From positions 1 through 64,000 of the forward strand of contig CANRIA010000004.1 in NCBI GenBank assembly GCA_947630555.1: 64,000 bases of DNA. Reading direction: 5' to 3'. Of this stretch, positions 33,797-43,844 are shown piece by piece (the stretch's first letter is position 1; each line of letters begins with the position of its first letter). The stretch is from an uncultured Clostridia bacterium. GTDB lineage: Bacteria; Bacillota; Clostridia; Oscillospirales; Ruminococcaceae. Below the pieces are notes generated by a model. It was given only the letters and a program-made list of their open reading frames with translations. It searched no databases and was not told the origin of the DNA. The position numbers and the translations under genes are program-made.

Positions 33797-34872
33797 GCTG
33801 ATGCCCCCTTTCTGCTGCGCTTTTCTTTAGGCAAAATAAGCAGCAGCGCAGGTATTACAGCTGCCAGAATTATTATCACCGCAGACCATATATACACGTT
33901 TTCAGCCTTTGTAATATCGTAATACATTATTATAAATACAGAGCATATCAGCGCGGCGGCGGTCACGGGCAGGGTAGCGTAAAAAGGCTTTATCTTTGGC
34001 GATATGCATTTTATACACTCGCCTGCAAGATATATGCAAAGTGAAAGCTTCGTAACCGCGCAGAATGTCCACAGTATCAAAAACAGCGAATCAAATCGCG
34101 CTATAATAGATGTGTTTGAATAAGAGCTTAAATGGAAAAACGGCAGCGGAGAGGAGTATGCGAAATCGCCCAGTATTGCAGAGCACAAAAAAGCTATAGA
34201 CCCCACCACTATATATTTAATGGTAATATAGCTGTATACCGCGCCGCACTGCTTTGAGCGCAGCTTTGGCAAAAGCAGGCAGGCTAAAATAAGCTCCGAA
34301 TTTCGTGCAAACGAGCCGAGAGAACTTTTTATTATGCCGCCCAAAGGGTCTTCTATTGAGATGTTAAGGTTGTGAACATCTATCTCTCCGCTTGTGCCGA
34401 GCAGCACCGTTATCAGCATAACTACAAACAGCCCCGTAACCACTGCGGCGCTGCGTGCAATGGGTTCTAAGCCCAGTGTTGAGATATACAGAGCCGTTGC
34501 AGCCATGAATACTACGATAACTCTTTTAGCTGTAAATATCGGAAACGCAAAGGTTATAAACTGCGAAAAATCGCACATTGTCTTTACCGCAATCCATGCT
34601 AGAAATGCGGTATATATAACAGAGAGCATTATCCCCAGCGGCTTTGAGGCGCAAAAACCCAGCTGTACGGCGTTTTTATCGGGGAATTTTTTCAGCAAAA
34701 GAAGTGGGAATATCATTACCACTGCCAGCGCCGCGTTTGTTATAAGACCGCCAAGAATGGTTATAAGCGTGTTGTCGCCCCCTGCCGGAGAGTAGGTCAT
34801 CATGATAAACAGCCTGCCCACCAGCAAAAGGCATATCAGCTGATAAGCCGATATTGCGTGAGGTTTTTTCAT
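33793..34872 (-). CDS. GerAB/GerKB-type spore germination permease
   Basis: ~10 TM APC-like protein, ISAYQLICLLLVGRLFIMMTYSPAG; in ger operon. Confidence 0.9.
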   Translation of the reverse strand: MKKPHAISAYQLICLLLVGRLFIMMTYSPAGGDNTLITILGGLITNAALAVVMIFPLLLLKKFPDKNAVQLGFCASKPLGIMLSVIYTAFLAWIAVKTMCDFSQFITFAFPIFTAKRVIVVFMAATALYISTLGLEPIARSAAVVTGLFVVMLITVLLGTSGEIDVHNLNISIEDPLGGIIKSSLGSFARNSELILACLLLPKLRSKQCGAVYSYITIKYIVVGSIAFLCSAILGDFAYSSPLPFFHLSSYSNTSIIARFDSLFLILWTFCAVTKLSLCIYLAGECIKCISPKIKPFYATLPVTAAALICSVFIIMYYDITKAENVYIWSAVIIILAAVIPALLLILPKEKRSRKGASA

Positions 34873-34874
34873 TT

Positions 34875-36374
34875 TTATGCCTCCTCGGTATTGTTTTCGC
34901 CTGCCTTGAAGTCGCTTACCAAAGTCTGCGTTTTTTCAAGCCTTTTAAAGCCTGCCCTGAAGAAAATATCTTTAAATCCCGACTTGAAAAACGGCGAAAC
35001 GGGCGCGGTGTATGGTATGCCGTTATCTGAAAGCGCACAGGCGTTTGCAAGCACCGCGGCAGATACCAGCGTTATTCCGTAAAGCCCTGCCACGCCGCCT
35101 GCTATTATCATTATCATGCGAAGAACAGATGTCTGCTGATTGAGGTTTGGTATAACGAACGATGAAGTCGCCGTAAGACCCAGTATTATAAGAATAGGAG
35201 CGGAAATAAGTCCGCTGTTCACGGCAGCATCGCCTATTATCAGACCGCCCACGATAGATACCGCGCCGCCCACCGTTTTTGGCAGACGTATTCCTGCCTC
35301 GCGCAGTATTTCATACATAAGCGTTATTATAACAACGTCAAATACCAACGGGTATGGCGTTGATTCTTCAGAAACTACAAGGCTTAAAAGCAGCTTGTAT
35401 GAAAAAGTTTCAGAATGAAAAGTTGCCAGCGCAACATAAACGCCCGGCAGCAGCACCGCCAGTATAAAAGCAATATACTTTATGCAGCGTATATAAGTGG
35501 CATAGTAGGGGCGGTTGGCATAGTCGTCAACGGTGTTGAAGTTTTCTATAAAAAATGTCGGCACAAGCAGCGTAAAAGGCGTGCCGTCTATAATGATGCC
35601 CACCTTGCCCTCGCACAGTTTTGCAGCGAACGCATCAGGTCTGTCGGTGGTCTGCACGTCGGTAAAAATGCTTTTGCTGCTTTTCATAAGGTATGGCATT
35701 ACATATCCGCTGCTGAGAACCGTTTCCAGCTTTATTGAGCTTATCCTCTGCCGCACCGAGTCCACAAGCTCCGAAGAACATCTGTCAGCCATATAAACAA
35801 TGCAGATGTCTGTCTTGCTTTTTGTACCTATTTTTGAAAGCTCAAAGCGCAGGCAGGGGGTCTTCAGCCGCCGCCTTACAAGAGATACGTTGGTGCGCAA
35901 AACTTCAATAAAACCGTCTCTGCCGCCAAGAACGTTGAGGTCACTGGTGGGTTCATCTATCGAGCGTTTGTCAAAGCCCTGTATGCCGAACAGATAGCCG
36001 CTTGCAAGACCGTTTACCAGAACGAGCGCAAAGCCCGAAAACAGCTGCGTCACCGCCTCGCCGTAGTCATAGCAGGTGTGCCTCTCTGAGGAAAGCAGGC
36101 TGTATTTTGTAAGCCAGTCGGCAATATCCTGCGGCTTTGAATTTTCGCCAAGCTGCAAAGAGGTCAGCGGCTGAAACAAAAGCTCGGTCATTATGTCGGT
36201 AGATGTCATGTTCTCTATAGACACCACCGCGCACTTGTGACCGCTCACCACCACTTCCATAATGTTAAGATCCATAGTTCCGCCCATTATAGAGCGAAGA
36301 TCGAGCAGCGCTTTTTCAAGCGAAGAAGCTATTTTTATATTTTCGTAATTTGAATAGTCGGGAAAGCAAGGCAT
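34875..36374 (-). CDS. GerAA/GerKA-type spore germination protein
   Basis: GFALVLVNG, FDKRSIDEPTSDLNVLGGRDGFIEVLRTNVSLVRRRLKTP, GVYVALATFHSETFSYKLLLSLV. Confidence 0.94.
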   Translation of the reverse strand: MPCFPDYSNYENIKIASSLEKALLDLRSIMGGTMDLNIMEVVVSGHKCAVVSIENMTSTDIMTELLFQPLTSLQLGENSKPQDIADWLTKYSLLSSERHTCYDYGEAVTQLFSGFALVLVNGLASGYLFGIQGFDKRSIDEPTSDLNVLGGRDGFIEVLRTNVSLVRRRLKTPCLRFELSKIGTKSKTDICIVYMADRCSSELVDSVRQRISSIKLETVLSSGYVMPYLMKSSKSIFTDVQTTDRPDAFAAKLCEGKVGIIIDGTPFTLLVPTFFIENFNTVDDYANRPYYATYIRCIKYIAFILAVLLPGVYVALATFHSETFSYKLLLSLVVSEESTPYPLVFDVVIITLMYEILREAGIRLPKTVGGAVSIVGGLIIGDAAVNSGLISAPILIILGLTATSSFVIPNLNQQTSVLRMIMIIAGGVAGLYGITLVSAAVLANACALSDNGIPYTAPVSPFFKSGFKDIFFRAGFKRLEKTQTLVSDFKAGENNTEEA

Positions 36375-36460
36375 AATTATTCTCCTTTCGATTTGTGCTG
36401 TTAATGTATTATTTGCACCATTTGCGGAAAAATACTAATGATCTGAAAGGAGCGTTTTGA

Positions 36461-37129
36461 TTGCTTATCGTATTTTTAAGGGCAGTGCTTTTGTATGTGC
36501 TTGTGGTGTTTGCAATACGCCTTATGGGAAAAAGGCAGCTGGGGGAACTTCAGCCCTCGGAATTTGTTATAACCATTTTAATTTCAAACATTGCAACTTT
36601 GCCTATTGAAGACCCCGGCACGCCTATGCTGCTTGGCATTGTGCCTATATTAACTCTTGTGTGCCTTGATGTTCTGATGTCGGCGGCAACGCTTAAATCG
36701 CGCAAACTGAGAAGAATGGTGTCAGGCAGCCCGAAGATAATTATTTCAGACGGCGTGCTTGACCAAAAACAGCTCGGCGATCTTCGCTACACTGCCGACG
36801 ACGTTCTGGAGGCTTTGCGCTCGCAGGGGATATTTGATATATCGGAGGTTCAGTATGCAGTGATAGAAACAACCGGAGCGGTAAGCGCGTTTTTAAAATC
36901 TGCAAAACAGCCGGTAAACGGCGAAAAACCGCAGCCCTCGGGTGACCCTCCGCAGGTGGTGATAGACGACGGCGACGTTGTTAAGCGCTCACTGGCATAT
37001 CTTAAACTGTCGGAAGAGTGGCTGAAAAACATTCTTAAAAACAAAAAAATATCGCCGCACGAGGTGTTTCTCATGACGGCGCGTTCAGACGGAAGTTACA
37101 AGATAATAGAAAAAGAAAAGGGGCAGTAA
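36461..37129 (+). CDS. DUF421/YetF-family membrane protein
   Basis: FAIRLMGKRQLGELQPSEFVITILISNIATLPIEDP, three TMs plus C-terminal domain; TTG start with AAAGGAG. Confidence 0.88.
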   Translation: MLIVFLRAVLLYVLVVFAIRLMGKRQLGELQPSEFVITILISNIATLPIEDPGTPMLLGIVPILTLVCLDVLMSAATLKSRKLRRMVSGSPKIIISDGVLDQKQLGDLRYTADDVLEALRSQGIFDISEVQYAVIETTGAVSAFLKSAKQPVNGEKPQPSGDPPQVVIDDGDVVKRSLAYLKLSEEWLKNILKNKKISPHEVFLMTARSDGSYKIIEKEKGQ

Positions 37130-37130
37130 A

Positions 37131-37502
37131 ATGAAAAGAGTATGGCTGTGCTGCGGCATACTGGCGGTGATATTCATATTCGGCGTAGGGTGGTCTGTCT
37201 ACCTTGGCGCGTGCAGCAAACGCATGAACGAACTTATTGACCGGGCGCAGTCGCTTGCTGAAACGCGCTCGCCCGATACTGAAAAAGCTATTGAAGATCT
37301 TTGCTCATACTGGGATAGCATGGCTTCGACCGCGGCATTTTTTGAAAGTGCCGAGACGGTAAGCGGCATAGGTGATGCAGTGGCGCGCATTGAATATCTT
37401 TACAGAAAAGACAACGACGAATTTTTCTCGGAATGTGAAGTTATACGCGGCGGCGTTGACAGGATATACCGCAGCAATATGCCCCTTTTGCCCAACAGAT
37501 AA
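37131..37502 (+). CDS. DUF4363-like small membrane-anchored protein
   Basis: N-terminal TM and helical domain; directly follows DUF421 gene. Confidence 0.75.
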   Translation: MKRVWLCCGILAVIFIFGVGWSVYLGACSKRMNELIDRAQSLAETRSPDTEKAIEDLCSYWDSMASTAAFFESAETVSGIGDAVARIEYLYRKDNDEFFSECEVIRGGVDRIYRSNMPLLPNR

Positions 37503-37540
37503 AAAATCACCGACGCTTTTTACACGTCGGTGATAATATT
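37503..37540. terminator. Terminator
   Basis: atcaccgacg-ctttttaca-cgtcggtgat hairpin. Confidence 0.7.
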
Positions 37541-37549
37541 TATGTGCTG

Positions 37550-39034
37550 TTATTCGGAAGCCGTGGTATCCTCTTCGGGCGTGTAAGCACCGCCGAGCGA
37601 GTAGTTTGCAAGTTTGTCGTTGAATGCAGCAAGCTCAGAATTTATGGTGTTGTTGTACATATCTCTTACAACAGCCCATGTAAGCTGAGCGCCTGATTCG
37701 TCGGTCTTGCTGACAGATGAATATACAAGCTGTATAACTGCTTCTTTAGAATCGTTGGTAGCAGAATCCTGATCGGACAGCAGAGTGGATATACCATAGC
37801 CGGGGTCGGATATAACGGTTATCTTCTCGTTAGCCATAGGATTGTAAGCAAGCTCATACATCTCGTCTGTCCAGTTGGGGTTGTTTACAAAGAACTTCTG
37901 CTTATCCTGCTCCATGTAAGCCGGATCGGTCGCGACTATCTTAGCGCACTCCAGCCATGTCTTCATAGCGCCGGACTTCGCAGAGCCCTTTATCCACATA
38001 TACGCAACGGTATCAAGTTTAGCATAAAGCTTATCGGAGTTGGGGTCGCGGGGGATAGGAACGTTAGCCCAGTTTGTGCCGTCTTTTGGTGTGTGAGAGT
38101 CAATAGATGCCCACGGGCCCATTGAGTAGAACAGGTAGCCTTCATTGAAAGCGTTCTGCGCACCCTGTATCCATTTGTTGTCTATAAGGCCGTCCTTTGA
38201 CATATTGTACAGCCAGTTTGCAGCTCTTTCAAGGTTTGGGCTGTCTATATTATTTATATACTTGCCTGTTGCATCATCACGCATAACTACCGTTTCACCG
38301 GTAGAAGCGAATATAAAGGTGTGGAACCAGCCGTTAAGACCTATTCTCGGCTCGTCGTCGGTAGAGGTATCTACCCACGCTCTGCATATATCTTCAAGAG
38401 CGTTCCAGTCCCATTCGTCGTTAAGATACATTTCATACGGATCGTCAACGCCAAGCTCTTCTATTCTGTCCTTGTCGTATGTAAGTATGCCCTGGAAGTT
38501 GAACTTGATAGGCGCAACAAAGTGGCTGCCGGCAATCGTATATTCTTCAGCCTTGTCCTTAACGTCGCTCCACAGCGGAGTGTTGAAGTCTACGATATCG
38601 TCAACAGGCTGGAACATATTTTGCAGACAGTTTACAGGGAAGTCCATAGCCTGCTCATACCACCACATGTCGGGGGGGTCGTTCGACATAAGACGGCTTG
38701 CGAGTTTTTCATACTTTGCATCAGAACGTACTCTTGACCATTTTATAGAACCGCCCTTTTGCTCAAACAGCTGCAGCTCCGCTCTCTTTTCAGGGTTGCC
38801 TTCCTCAGGGTTAATATCCCAGTAAGACAGCCAGTCAAGCTCTGTAGGTTCGCCTTCCGGAATGTCAGAAACGGTAAGGGTGCTCTCGTCGTTGGGGTCA
38901 ACGTTTTCAGGCAGAGTTACCTGTATCTGGTCAACGTGAGAACTGCTTGAACTTGAAGAATTTCCGCAGCCGACTACGCCTGCACACAAAAGCACTGCCA
39001 TAGCGCAGGCAAGAATTTTCTTTGCATTATGCAT
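37550..39034 (-). CDS. Extracellular solute-binding lipoprotein (family 1-like)
   Basis: Lipobox GVVGCG, SBP-like sequence (WWYEQAMDFPVNCLQ, ITGL-like features); ATG 39034. Confidence 0.8.
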   Translation of the reverse strand: MHNAKKILACAMAVLLCAGVVGCGNSSSSSSSHVDQIQVTLPENVDPNDESTLTVSDIPEGEPTELDWLSYWDINPEEGNPEKRAELQLFEQKGGSIKWSRVRSDAKYEKLASRLMSNDPPDMWWYEQAMDFPVNCLQNMFQPVDDIVDFNTPLWSDVKDKAEEYTIAGSHFVAPIKFNFQGILTYDKDRIEELGVDDPYEMYLNDEWDWNALEDICRAWVDTSTDDEPRIGLNGWFHTFIFASTGETVVMRDDATGKYINNIDSPNLERAANWLYNMSKDGLIDNKWIQGAQNAFNEGYLFYSMGPWASIDSHTPKDGTNWANVPIPRDPNSDKLYAKLDTVAYMWIKGSAKSGAMKTWLECAKIVATDPAYMEQDKQKFFVNNPNWTDEMYELAYNPMANEKITVISDPGYGISTLLSDQDSATNDSKEAVIQLVYSSVSKTDESGAQLTWAVVRDMYNNTINSELAAFNDKLANYSLGGAYTPEEDTTASE

Positions 39035-39239
39035 TGTAAAACCACCTCTCATTAGTTTTTTATTATTATATTCATTGTCTTCTTCGGCACACGCCGTTTA
39101 CTCATAAATAGAATAACACATTTTGCTTTAAAAGTCAATCACAAGCGAAAGATTTTGTAATCGTATACAAATATCGGCTGATTTTTTGTATTATACAACT
39201 AAATCAAAGGCAGTACAGTAAAAATATTTAACACAAGCA

Positions 39240-39300
39240 GGGTGAAAAATATCCCGAACAGACCCAAAATCGGGCTTGTTCGGGGATATTAATATTTTTA
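39240..39300 (-). terminator. Terminator of secDF
   Basis: aatatcccgaaca...tgttcggggatatt hairpin. Confidence 0.65.
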
Positions 39301-39309
39301 TAATTATAT

Positions 39310-41646
39310 TTATATTTTTGCGCCTTTTTTGCGTGCCTTGACAGGGCGGTGTTCTTTTTTCTTCATAGCGTGGCGCTGCCATTTTACCCACAATGTAGGC
39401 GCTATGCAGTTTGAAGAATAAACGCCCGATATCATACCGACGATTATAGGCAGTGAGAAGCTCATTATTGAAGATATGCCCCACAGGTAGCATACTATGC
39501 ATACAGTTACCATAGCCGAAACGGTGGTAACAGTCGTGTGTATCGACCTTCCGAGAGTTTCTGTAACGCTCTTGTCAACAAGCTCGCCTATCTCAGCTTT
39601 TGCGCCAAGCAGTTTTCTGTTTTCACGAATCCTGTCATAGATTATAATAGTCGCGTTGATAGAGTAGCCCAGAATAGTCAGCAAAACTGCTATAAAGTTT
39701 GAATCTATGCTGTAGCCGAATATCACGAACGCGCCGTAAACGAATATCATATCGTGCACAAGCGCGGCAACGCACATACAGCCTGCTGAAAGACCGCCGA
39801 TGTTTTTAAATCTGAAACCGATATAAATTACCATGACGATAGCGGCGAATATTACAGCAACAAGGCATTTGAAGAAGAACTCCTTGCCGTTTGATGCGGC
39901 AACGTCGGTAGAGCTCAGAAGCTCTAAGTTATTATCAGCGAATGTTTCCATAAGTTTTTCTTTAATGGCAAGCTGTTTTTCAGATGAGATGCCCTCTCTT
40001 GATGAGAAGGTGAGTTTTACGGTAGTTGAGCTGTCAGCCATGTTTTCGCCCGTGGTAACGGTAACATCTTCGCCCGATACATCTTTAACAGCCTGCGCGA
40101 CTGCGTTTGTATCTATCGTGCCGCTGTAGTTGTATTCTATAATAGTACCGCCCTCAAACTCAACAGCAACATTCACGCCTCTTACAATAGTAATTACTAT
40201 GAATGCGGCTATCATTATGCCCGAGAATACATAGAATTTTACAGAGTGCTTGTTTACATTAAGGGTGCGCTGCTTCTTTTCGGGGGCAACGCCGTTATAC
40301 AGCGCGTGCTTTCTGAACACCTTGAACTTTGAAAGTGATGCGAGCATAAGTCTTGAGCAGAATATGCCGAACACAAAGTTGAGTATTATACCGATAAGCA
40401 GCGTGTAGCCGAGCGAATATATAGTGCCTGCCGCAGATGCGCCGAACGCGAAGAACAGCGGCTTCATTATAGTGCCCATAAAGCTGTCGGTAGGCCCGAA
40501 CGCGCCCATGAGTATAACAGCTACGAATACTACGGTGATATTGCTGTCAAATACCGCCGACCATGCTCTCTTGTAGCCAAGCTCTATTGCGCCGTTGAGC
40601 GATTTGCCGTTGCGAAGTTCTTCTTTTATTCTCTCGGCGGTAATGATGTTGGCATCAACGCCCATACCTACCGAAAGTATGATACCTGCAATACCGGGTA
40701 TTGTGAGGGTAAAGCTGTCAAACGGTGCAAAGAAGCCTGAAATTGCCGCCAGTGAACCTGCTACCTGTCCGCAAAGTGCTATGCAGGCAACAAAGCCGGG
40801 CAGCCTGTAGATGATTATCATGTATATCGCGATTATTATCATTGCGATAATGCCTGCATATACCATGGCAGTTCTTGCGCCCGTGCCCAGAGTAGGCGAA
40901 ATGGTGCTTGTGCTGGTGGCTTCCATTTTGATAGGCAGCGCGCCTGCGTTTATCTTGTCGGCAAGAGATTTTGCTTCTTCATATGTGAAATTGCCCGATA
41001 TAGTGGCTCTGCCGTCGGTTATGTCTGCGCTTACCGTTGCGGTAGAGATGTTTACATCGTCCATCCATGTTGAGATGTAGCCGCCGTTTGCGTGAAGCTC
41101 GGTGGTTGCATCTGCAAATGCTTTAGTACCTGTTGAGTTAAGTGTCAGCGATACTTCCCATCTGCCGGTGTCGGGGTTCTGGTAGGCTGTCGCGTTGTCA
41201 ACGGCAGTACCGGTCATTATAAGCTCGCCGTCCATTTCCGTACCCTTTACGAACTTCAGCTCTGCCATGTCGCCCAGCTCATTTACGGCTTCTTCGGCGT
41301 TAAAGTCAGTCTCGCCCGATGCCCAAGGGAAGGATACCATTATCCTGTCCTTAGCCGAGTCAACATACACCTCGCTGTCGGTAATGTTAAGGCTGACAAG
41401 CCTCTGCTCTATTACCGTCTTGGCTGCCTCCAGCTCATCAGCAGAGGCATCGACGCCGTCGGCAGGCTCAAACGTGGCGTTTACACCGCCCTGAATGTCT
41501 ATGCCCCAGCGTATCTCGTCAACGCTCTTTATATATGTTTTCGGAATATCGCCGAATGTGGTATGCACGCCGAATATCGTCAGGTACGAAAAGGCTGCTA
41601 TCAGCAATACGACGATAAAAAATGTTGGTTTCTTTGCGTGTCGCAC
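39310..41646 (-). CDS. secDF: SecDF fusion protein translocase subunit
   Basis: GIDIQGGVNATFEP, VGMGVDANIITAERIKEEL, GVNVAVEFEGGTIIEYNY, TILGYSINATIIIYDRIREN; both 6-TM halves in one ORF. Confidence 0.96.
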   Translation of the reverse strand: MRHAKKPTFFIVVLLIAAFSYLTIFGVHTTFGDIPKTYIKSVDEIRWGIDIQGGVNATFEPADGVDASADELEAAKTVIEQRLVSLNITDSEVYVDSAKDRIMVSFPWASGETDFNAEEAVNELGDMAELKFVKGTEMDGELIMTGTAVDNATAYQNPDTGRWEVSLTLNSTGTKAFADATTELHANGGYISTWMDDVNISTATVSADITDGRATISGNFTYEEAKSLADKINAGALPIKMEATSTSTISPTLGTGARTAMVYAGIIAMIIIAIYMIIIYRLPGFVACIALCGQVAGSLAAISGFFAPFDSFTLTIPGIAGIILSVGMGVDANIITAERIKEELRNGKSLNGAIELGYKRAWSAVFDSNITVVFVAVILMGAFGPTDSFMGTIMKPLFFAFGASAAGTIYSLGYTLLIGIILNFVFGIFCSRLMLASLSKFKVFRKHALYNGVAPEKKQRTLNVNKHSVKFYVFSGIMIAAFIVITIVRGVNVAVEFEGGTIIEYNYSGTIDTNAVAQAVKDVSGEDVTVTTGENMADSSTTVKLTFSSREGISSEKQLAIKEKLMETFADNNLELLSSTDVAASNGKEFFFKCLVAVIFAAIVMVIYIGFRFKNIGGLSAGCMCVAALVHDMIFVYGAFVIFGYSIDSNFIAVLLTILGYSINATIIIYDRIRENRKLLGAKAEIGELVDKSVTETLGRSIHTTVTTVSAMVTVCIVCYLWGISSIMSFSLPIIVGMISGVYSSNCIAPTLWVKWQRHAMKKKEHRPVKARKKGAKI

Positions 41647-41807
41647 TGAATTTACTCCTCCTGTTCAAGTTTTAGCTGTATATATAAATATAAAACAGTT
41701 ATTCACCTTACTATTATAGATGTAATTTGTCCAAAAGTCAAGAGCAATTTTTATTAAATTGCATAATGTCACATTTTAATGTATAAAATACATGACCCTT
41801 TTGCCGA

Positions 41808-41836
41808 TTGACTTTGCCTTTGTAAAGTGGTATAAT
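41808..41836 (+). promoter_or_regulatory. sigma-A type promoter
   Basis: TTGACT - 17 bp - TATAAT upstream of 41868 CDS. Confidence 0.75.
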
Positions 41837-41867
41837 CTATGTATACGCTGTTTACGGAGGTGTTTTT

Positions 41868-42659
41868 ATGAATGAGAGCGGCTATCCCGTCGGGGTGTCT
41901 ACCGCGTGCCTTTACCCCATGCTTACCGAGCAGGCACTTTTAGAGCTTTGCAAGCGCGGCATACAAAATGTTGAGATATTCATAAACGCCCCCAGCGAAC
42001 TTGAAAAGCGTTTTCTGCGCGAGATAAAGAGTATGCTGGAGCATTACGGCGTAAATGCGGTATCTATGCACCCGTTTACCTGCGAGCTGGAAACTATGAT
42101 GTTCTTCACGGGCTATTCGCGCAGGCTTAATGACGGTCTGGAATACTACAAAAAATATTTTGAAGCTATGGAATACCTCGGTTCCAAAATATTCGTTCTG
42201 CACGGCAATAACAGCCATAATCGCTGCCCCGATGAGATGTACTTCGGGCATTTTCAGCGTTTTAACGAGATAGCGGCGGATTTCGGCGTTGCCGTGGCGC
42301 AGGAAAACGTTGGCAGGTGCAGCAGCGGAGATCTGGAGTTTTTGAAAAAAATGAAAGCCGCGCTGGGTGACAGGGCAAAATTCGTGCTGGACACCAAACA
42401 GGCGGTAAGGGCAGGCTATGACCCTTATGAATTTGTAAACGCGCTGGGCGAGAGCATTTGCCACATACACATAAGCGACTATGACGACAAAAGCGACTGC
42501 AAACTTGTGGGCACGGGAAAGCTGGATTGCAGAGGATTTGTTTCCTGCCTGAGAAAAAACAGCGTAAATTCGGCTGTAATACTGGAGCTTTACTCATCGG
42601 GGTACAAAAGCGTGGAAGAGCTTAAAACTAACTGCGACTATATAAAAAGCTGTCTGTAA
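41868..42659 (+). CDS. Sugar phosphate isomerase/epimerase (AP endonuclease 2-like TIM barrel)
   Basis: AQENVGRCSSG, FVLDTKQAVRAGYDPYEFVNAL, ICHIHISDYDD, VILELYSSGY. Confidence 0.85.
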   Translation: MNESGYPVGVSTACLYPMLTEQALLELCKRGIQNVEIFINAPSELEKRFLREIKSMLEHYGVNAVSMHPFTCELETMMFFTGYSRRLNDGLEYYKKYFEAMEYLGSKIFVLHGNNSHNRCPDEMYFGHFQRFNEIAADFGVAVAQENVGRCSSGDLEFLKKMKAALGDRAKFVLDTKQAVRAGYDPYEFVNALGESICHIHISDYDDKSDCKLVGTGKLDCRGFVSCLRKNSVNSAVILELYSSGYKSVEELKTNCDYIKSCL

Positions 42660-42692
42660 CGGAGCATACGTGGGTATGCCCCGTTTTTTATA
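42659..42692 (+). terminator. Terminator
   Basis: acggagcatac-gtg-ggtatgccccgttttttat. Confidence 0.75.
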
Positions 42693-42813
42693 GCAGCGGA
42701 GAGCCGCTATAGAAACATGTCGAATTAAAAAGCTATCGCAAAGCCCTTTCCTTATGATATTATGATGATGGAGATAATAAAAGTATCACGCCGCCTATGC
42801 GGCAGGAAAGGAA

Positions 42814-43113
42814 GTGAACGAACTGTTATTAACATCTGCGCAGACCGAAAAAAGGCAGCTTATTTTGTGCGAGGAGCTAAAGGGAGCGAACGTGCGCTAT
42901 GAACTGTTTGCCGATAACACGGAAAACAGCGAATATTCGTACTCTTACGGCATAGCGGTAAAATGCGGCGAACAGGAAGCGCGCATTGCCGACATAACCG
43001 AAAAATACGAATATGCACGGGAATTGTTTGAACGTATCATGCTGTATATGGCAATGCCGTCTGAACTTGAATACATAGCAGAAGATTACCTTTGCGAAAA
43101 GTACACTGTGTAA
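42814..43113 (+). CDS. Small uncharacterised protein (DUF6514-like)
   Basis: GTG start with AGGAA RBS; YSYGIAVKCGEQEARIADITEKYEYARELFERI...MPSELEYIAEDYL. Confidence 0.65.
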   Translation: MNELLLTSAQTEKRQLILCEELKGANVRYELFADNTENSEYSYSYGIAVKCGEQEARIADITEKYEYARELFERIMLYMAMPSELEYIAEDYLCEKYTV

Positions 43114-43147
43114 TGCCGCAGAAAAAAACTAAAATTTTAAAAAATAC

Positions 43148-43209
43148 TTGCATTTGACCACAATATATGCTACAATATCAATAAGAGATATACAATATTA
43201 TTGATATTG
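43148..43209 (+). promoter_or_regulatory. Promoter plus 12-bp perfect inverted repeat upstream of nrdR
   Basis: TTGCAT (43148-43153) - 17 bp - TACAAT (43171-43176); CAATATCAATAA (43173-43184) ... TTATTGATATTG (43198-43209). Confidence 0.55.
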
Positions 43210-43265
43210 ACCGACATTATGGCGGATATAATATCAATTGTTTTCAAAACAAGGGGGATCATAAA

Positions 43266-43724
43266 ATGAAATGTCCGTTTTGTGGGTGCGAGGATACAAA
43301 GGTGATAGATTCGCGCCCCAGTGATGAAAAAAAGCGCCGCAGGAGAGAGTGTCCGCAGTGCCAGAAACGTTTTACAACGTATGAGGTAGTTGAAAAGCCT
43401 ACGCTTATGGTGTACAAAAAAGACGGCAGTTTTGAGCCTTTTGACAAGGGAAAGCTGATCAAGGGCATACAGAACGCCATAAAGAAGCGCCCGATAAGCG
43501 TTGAGCAGATGAACGAACTGGTGGACGACATAGAAAATACCTATGCAAACGCCATGCAGACAGAAACGTCTACTTCCGAGATAGGCGACAAGGTGCTGGC
43601 AGGGCTTAAAAGGCTAGACCACGTTGCGTATGTGAGATTTGCATCGGTCTATAAGGACTTTAACGACGTTGAAAGCTTTATACATATAATCTCAGAGCTT
43701 GGCGCGGACAGCAAGAAAAGTTAA
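43266..43724 (+). CDS. nrdR: Ribonucleotide reductase transcriptional regulator NrdR
   Basis: MKCPFCGCEDTKVIDSRPSDEKKRRRRECPQCQKRFTTYE zinc ribbon plus ATP-cone. Confidence 0.98.
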   Translation: MKCPFCGCEDTKVIDSRPSDEKKRRRRECPQCQKRFTTYEVVEKPTLMVYKKDGSFEPFDKGKLIKGIQNAIKKRPISVEQMNELVDDIENTYANAMQTETSTSEIGDKVLAGLKRLDHVAYVRFASVYKDFNDVESFIHIISELGADSKKS

Positions 43725-43735
43725 GTTTATAGTTT

Positions 43736-43770
43736 TTTGAACGCATCGTGGTGGGTGCGTTCTTTTTTAT
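43736..43770 (+). terminator. Terminator of nrdR
   Basis: gaacgcatcgtggtgggtgcgttctttttt. Confidence 0.75.
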
Positions 43771-43781
43771 GCCGCAAAATA

Positions 43782-43810
43782 TTGCATTTTAAAAATAAGT
43801 ATGCTATAAT
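43782..43810 (+). promoter_or_regulatory. sigma-A type promoter
   Basis: TTGCAT - 17 bp - TATAAT upstream of 43845 CDS. Confidence 0.65.
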
Positions 43811-43844
43811 AATATGATATACAGAAAAAATACGAGGAGAGAGT

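Noticed and set aside
34394-34795. 133-aa plus-strand ORF inside gerB-type gene
   Set aside because: Antisense shadow in a strongly supported membrane protein gene.
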